Shown here piece by piece: positions 17,006 through 20,406 of a stretch of DNA of 20,406 bases (positions are counted from its first letter, which is position 1; each line of letters begins with the position of its first letter). Under the pieces are notes generated by a model. That model had not been told where the DNA came from. It searched no databases and was given only the letters and a program-made list of their open reading frames with translations. Both the position numbers and the translations under genes were made by a program. Source of the DNA: an uncultured Spongiibacteraceae bacterium (GTDB lineage: Bacteria > Pseudomonadota > Gammaproteobacteria > Pseudomonadales > CAMLJR01); assembly GCA_946480345.1 (NCBI GenBank), contig CAMLJR010000039.1, positions 1 to 20,406 of the forward strand, given 5' to 3'.

Positions 17006-18816
17006 CGGCCGCGCAGAAACAGCTTATCGAGATCGCCCATCGCGAGTTGCACCCAGGTCGGGCGGCCGTGATTGCACTGGCCGCTGCGCTCGGTGTCCTC
17101 CATATCGCGCAGCAATGCGTTCATTTCCGGAATCGCGAGCTTACGATTGGCGCGCACCGAGCCATGACACGCCATCGTCGCGAGAATTTCATTGGAATGC
17201 GCTTCGATGCGATCCGAACTGCCGTGCTCGATCAGATCGGCGAGCACATCGCGCACCAACTGCTCGACATCGGCGTCGCGCAGCTGCACCGGAATTTCAC
17301 GAATCAGTAGGGTTTCCGGACCGGCGCGTTCGAGTTTCAAGCCGAACGACAGGAACACATTGGCGCTGTGCTCGGCGCAATCGGCTTCGCGCTGGCTGAC
17401 CGCGAGCGAGCGCGGCACCAGCAGCGGCTGCGCGCGAATGCCCTCGCCGGCGCGCGCGGTTTTCATCCGCTCGTAAGTGATGCGCTCGTGCGCGGCGTGC
17501 ATATCGACCAGCACCAGCCCGTGCGCATTTTCGGCGAGGATGTAAACCCCATGCAGCTGCGCCAGCGCGTAGCCGAGCGGCGGAATTTCGCTCGGCGCGG
17601 ACGCCGGCGCCATCGAATCGGCGCCGTACGACTCGCCGCTGCCATATAACTCACGATAGACACCGAGCTGCTCGCGCACGCCAGCCGGCGCGATTATCGG
17701 CGCCGGCTGATACGCGTAACGCTGTGCCGGTAATTGGAAAGTCGATTGCTGCGGCACGGCGCCAATTTGCGTAGACATCGATCCCGCCAGTGTTTCGACC
17801 TGTTCGTGCGGACGCACATCGGCGAGCGCCCGATGCAAGGTGCGGAACAGGAAATCATGCACGGTGCGGCCATCGCGGAAACGCACTTCGTGCTTGGTCG
17901 GATGCACATTGACGTCGACATTCGCGGGATCGACATTCAGATACAGCACGAACGCCGGATGGCGGCCGTGATACAGCACATCCTGATACGCCTGCCGCAC
18001 CGCATGGCTGACGAGCTTGTCGCGAATCGCGCGGCCGTTGACGTAGAAATGCTGTAAGTCCGCCTGGCTGCGCGAAAACGTCGGCAGCGCGACCCAGCCG
18101 TGCAGATGTAGATCGCCGACGCGGCTGTCGATGACGACGACGTGCTCGATGAACTCAGGCCCGCAGACTGCGGCGACACGGCGCTCTTTTTCCAGCTCCG
18201 ACTGCGCCGCGCGCAATTGCTGAATCGCGCGGCCGTTGTGGCGCAACTGGAAGCCGACATCGAAACGGCTCAGTGCGAGACGCTTCACCGTTTCCTCGAT
18301 ATGGCCGAATTCAGTTTTTTCCGCGCGCAGGAATTTGCGTCGCGCCGGCGTGTTGAAAAACAGATCGCGCACTTCGACGGTAGTGCCGCGCGGATGCGGC
18401 GCCGGCTCGATCGCCACTGCCATGTCGCGACCTTCGCTGCGCGCGCACCAACCGCCGCGCGCGTCGTCGCTGCTATTCGATGTGATCGCGAGTCGCGATA
18501 CCGAGCTGATACTTGCCAGCGCCTCGCCGCGAAAGCCGAGGCTGCGCACGCATTCGAGGTCTTCGAGTTCGAATATCTTGCTGGTCGCGTGCCGGCTCAG
18601 TGCGAGCGGCAGATCGTCGCGCTCGATGCCGCCGCCGTCGTCGCGCACGCGAATCAGATTGACCCCGCCCGCGTCGATATCGACTTCGATCGACCGCGCA
18701 CCCGCATCGATGCTGTTTTCGAGCAGCTCCTTGATCACCGACGCCGGGCGTTCGACCACCTCGCCGGCAGCGATCTGGTTGGCCAATCGGGTGGTTAACA
18801 ATTGAATTCGTGGCAT
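17002..18816 (-). CDS. mutL: DNA mismatch repair protein MutL, endonuclease-motif type
   Basis: MutL links mismatch recognition by MutS to strand incision. The start was set at M-P-R-I-Q-L-L (18816, 604 aa) by family comparison; in-frame ATGs at 18825, 18828, 18846 and 18873 are possible and none has a good ribosome site. The GHKL ATPase shows [16 protein letters not shown] and G-F-R-G-E-A-L. After a variable linker (about 340-410), the C-terminal dimerisation domain contains [12 protein letters not shown] (from residue 438), A-C-H-G-S-V-R and C-N-H-G-R-P. These are the metal-site motifs of endonucleolytic MutL, absent from E. coli MutL. This suggests a MutH-independent repair pathway. Confidence 0.97.
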   Translation of the reverse strand: MPRIQLLTTRLANQIAAGEVVERPASVIKELLENSIDAGARSIEVDIDAGGVNLIRVRDDGGGIERDDLPLALSRHATSKIFELEDLECVRSLGFRGEALASISSVSRLAITSNSSDDARGGWCARSEGRDMAVAIEPAPHPRGTTVEVRDLFFNTPARRKFLRAEKTEFGHIEETVKRLALSRFDVGFQLRHNGRAIQQLRAAQSELEKERRVAAVCGPEFIEHVVVIDSRVGDLHLHGWVALPTFSRSQADLQHFYVNGRAIRDKLVSHAVRQAYQDVLYHGRHPAFVLYLNVDPANVDVNVHPTKHEVRFRDGRTVHDFLFRTLHRALADVRPHEQVETLAGSMSTQIGAVPQQSTFQLPAQRYAYQPAPIIAPAGVREQLGVYRELYGSGESYGADSMAPASAPSEIPPLGYALAQLHGVYILAENAHGLVLVDMHAAHERITYERMKTARAGEGIRAQPLLVPRSLAVSQREADCAEHSANVFLSFGLKLERAGPETLLIREIPVQLRDADVEQLVRDVLADLIEHGSSDRIEAHSNEILATMACHGSVRANRKLAIPEMNALLRDMEDTERSGQCNHGRPTWVQLAMGDLDKLFLRGR

Positions 18817-18964
18817 GGCGGGCATCATTCGCGGATCAGCGCGCATGATAAACAGACGACCGTCCATCCGCATCCATGCGATTCGGTTATCGACGATCTG
18901 TCATTCGATCAAACGGAAATGAAAAGAAGGTGCAGACGGCGCTCGAGGTGTCGCCGAAGAACAG

Positions 18965-20245
18965 TTATGGCTCGGCGCTGGCGAGGCCATCGTCGATCAC
19001 GCGCGAATTGCCATTGCGTTTGCGCCACGCGAGATACGTATTCGGTGGCGGATCGGCGCGGAAATGGCGGTCGATACCTTTGAAAATCGCACGCGCCATC
19101 TGTTGCTGATAATCCGCCGAGGCCAAGCGTTTCGCTTCTTTCGGGTTTGAGATAAAACCGGTTTCAACCAGAATCGACGGCGTGTCGGGCGACTTGAGCA
19201 CCACGAACGCCGCCTGTTCGACGCGCTCGCTGTGCAGACGCGTGATGCCCGACATCGAACTCAGCACGTGCTTGCCGACACGCAGGCTCGAATCCATCGT
19301 CGCGCTCACCGACAAATCGGTCAGCACTTTCAGCAAATCGTTATCCACCCCCTCGACCTGCACGCCGCCGATCGCATCGGCCTTGTTCTCGCTCTCGGCG
19401 AGGAATGCCGCCATCGTCGAGGTGGCGCCACGATTGGACAATGCGAACACCGAGCCGCCAGCGGCACTGCGATCATCGAACGCATCGGCGTGGATTGACA
19501 CCATCAGATCGGCCTGCGCCTTCCGCGCCGCATCGCGCCGCGCTTTCAATGGCAAGAAATAATCGCCTTTGCGGGTCAGTACGGCCTTGTAACCACGCTC
19601 GCGCTCGATCACTTCGGCCAGCTCGCGCGCAATCGCCAGCGCGACTCGTTTTTCCTGCAGCCGCCCTGGTCCAATAGCGCCGGGATCGTCGCCGCCGTGG
19701 CCGGCATCGATGGCAATGATGACATCGCGCTTGCTGCCGTTATCGGCCGATTTTGTCGCTTTGCTGCGAGTCGGTGCGACATCGTCCGCCGCCGATTCGC
19801 GCACGTTGCTCGATTGCGCCGCCACCGCGCCGGACCGCGGCGTGAAACTTCCGCTTCGCGGCTGCAGATCGATCGCCAGTTGCACGCCATTGTCCTTGAT
19901 CAGGCGGCTCTGGAATTTCATCGGGCCGGTCAGTTCGAACACAAGGCGACTGTCATTGCCATTGCGAATTCCGCTGCGCACGCGCTGGATCGGCGTGCCG
20001 GCGAGCAGCAGATCGCCGAGTTTTGCAGTAAGGCGGCTATCGCGCAGATCGACGACGAGACGATACGGATTATCGAGTGTGGAAATGGTGTATTTGGTGG
20101 TGCCGCTCAGATCGAACAGCAGTTGAACTTGCTCTGGATTGCTGTCGATTTTTACCGCGCGAATCGTTTCTGCGGCGTCGACGGAGGATGTCAGCGGGCC
20201 GAGCAGACATAAGAATGCGACTAAGGCGAACGATCTCTTAAGCAT
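18965..20245 (-). CDS. amiB: Periplasmic N-acetylmuramoyl-L-alanine amidase (AmiB/AmiC type)
   Basis: This enzyme cleaves septal peptidoglycan stem peptides from MurNAc during daughter-cell separation. A Sec-type signal peptide (basic start, hydrophobic 5-20, cleavage near A-D-A-A-E about 24-26) leads to an AMIN domain (about 27-130) that targets septal murein. A Ser/Ala/Asp-rich linker (about 131-170) precedes the Amidase_3 catalytic domain, with zinc ligands H183 (D-A-G-H-G-G), E198 and H252 (V-S-I-H-A-D) and catalytic E361 (L-V-E-T-G-F). The region about 265-340 may be the autoinhibitory segment relieved by an EnvC/NlpD activator. No LysM repeat is present, unlike many AmiB proteins; the symbol rests on the tsaE-amiB-mutL order. 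An AAGG precedes the ATG by 3 bases. The roughly 150 bases to mutL hold no recognised feature. Confidence 0.94.
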   Translation of the reverse strand: MLKRSFALVAFLCLLGPLTSSVDAAETIRAVKIDSNPEQVQLLFDLSGTTKYTISTLDNPYRLVVDLRDSRLTAKLGDLLLAGTPIQRVRSGIRNGNDSRLVFELTGPMKFQSRLIKDNGVQLAIDLQPRSGSFTPRSGAVAAQSSNVRESAADDVAPTRSKATKSADNGSKRDVIIAIDAGHGGDDPGAIGPGRLQEKRVALAIARELAEVIERERGYKAVLTRKGDYFLPLKARRDAARKAQADLMVSIHADAFDDRSAAGGSVFALSNRGATSTMAAFLAESENKADAIGGVQVEGVDNDLLKVLTDLSVSATMDSSLRVGKHVLSSMSGITRLHSERVEQAAFVVLKSPDTPSILVETGFISNPKEAKRLASADYQQQMARAIFKGIDRHFRADPPPNTYLAWRKRNGNSRVIDDGLASAEP

Positions 20246-20260
20246 GGCCTTAACAATAAT

Positions 20261-20406
20261 TTATAGTTGGCTGATATTGCAGGCATTTTTAGCACTAAGC
20301 CGATGTAATAGCAATTCGCCATGCGGAGTCGCTGCTGTGACCTCCAATGCCCTTCCCGCGGTAACTGGTTGAATATCAACCACAACATCCGCCATCGGCA
20401 GCAGAT
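20261..20406 (-). CDS. tsaE: C-terminal end of tRNA threonylcarbamoyladenosine biosynthesis ATPase TsaE, partial
   Basis: A minus-strand frame enters from the right edge and ends at TAA 20261-20263, giving 47 residues. The tail has L-L-P-M-A-D-V-V-V-D-I followed by a Gly-Arg, strand, and H-G-E-L-L-L. This is the closing pattern of TsaE (YjeE) proteins. TsaE is the ATPase that works with TsaB and TsaD to make t6A37 in ANN-decoding tRNAs. The Walker A motif is outside the window. It ends 15 bases before the amidase start, matching the conserved tsaE-amiB-mutL order, which is a large part of the support. Confidence 0.75.
   Translation of the reverse strand, partial: LLPMADVVVDIQPVTAGRALEVTAATPHGELLLHRLSAKNACNISQL

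Overview
The window is a compact stretch of bacterial chromosome of moderately high G+C (mid-to-upper 50s per cent by eye). Every complete gene lies on the minus strand, so transcription runs from high to low coordinates. The order tsaE-amiB-mutL-miaA-hfq-hflX-hflK-hflC followed by hisZ-purA is typical of Gammaproteobacteria of the Pseudomonas/Cellvibrio/Xanthomonad kind. The presence of hisZ implies a short-form HisG elsewhere in the genome. The genus cannot be fixed from the sequence alone. No mobile element, CRISPR array, tRNA or rRNA was seen.

Region A (20406 down to 12096) is a housekeeping block. It holds the 3' end of tsaE, an AMIN-domain murein amidase, an endonuclease-type MutL, the tRNA prenyltransferase MiaA, Hfq, the GTPase HflX and the FtsH partners HflK and HflC. 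Genes are tightly packed: mutL/miaA overlap by ATGA, the hfq stop codon lies in the hflX Shine-Dalgarno sequence, and hflK/hflC are 1 base apart. A strong intrinsic terminator follows hflC.

Region B (12014 down to 9376) holds hisZ and purA and ends in a second intrinsic-terminator-like hairpin.

Region C (9300 down to 156) is a complete chemosensory operon: a short membrane MCP-like protein, cheY, a STAS-domain gene, cheA, a full transmembrane MCP, cheW, cheR, cheD and cheB. It has a receptor, kinase, coupling protein, response regulator and the full adaptation set (methyltransferase, deamidase, methylesterase), but no cheZ, cheC or cheX. The most interesting observations are here. CheA carries, between its P2-like and dimerisation regions, two tandem copies of a motif resembling the cyclic-di-GMP-binding MshEN domain. 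The short MCP-like protein carries a CheZ-like D-x-x-x-Q motif and an acidic-aromatic C-terminus, so it may supply the missing CheY-P phosphatase. The full MCP ends in a CheR-docking-type pentapeptide, and its signalling hairpin appears symmetrically one heptad shorter per arm than E. coli Tsr.

Region D (1-105) is the 3' end of a plus-strand gene that looks like a MocR-type (GntR/aminotransferase) regulator, convergent with cheB.

Spacings and overlaps were read directly from the bases. Family assignments rest on remembered motifs and synteny; no database search was possible.
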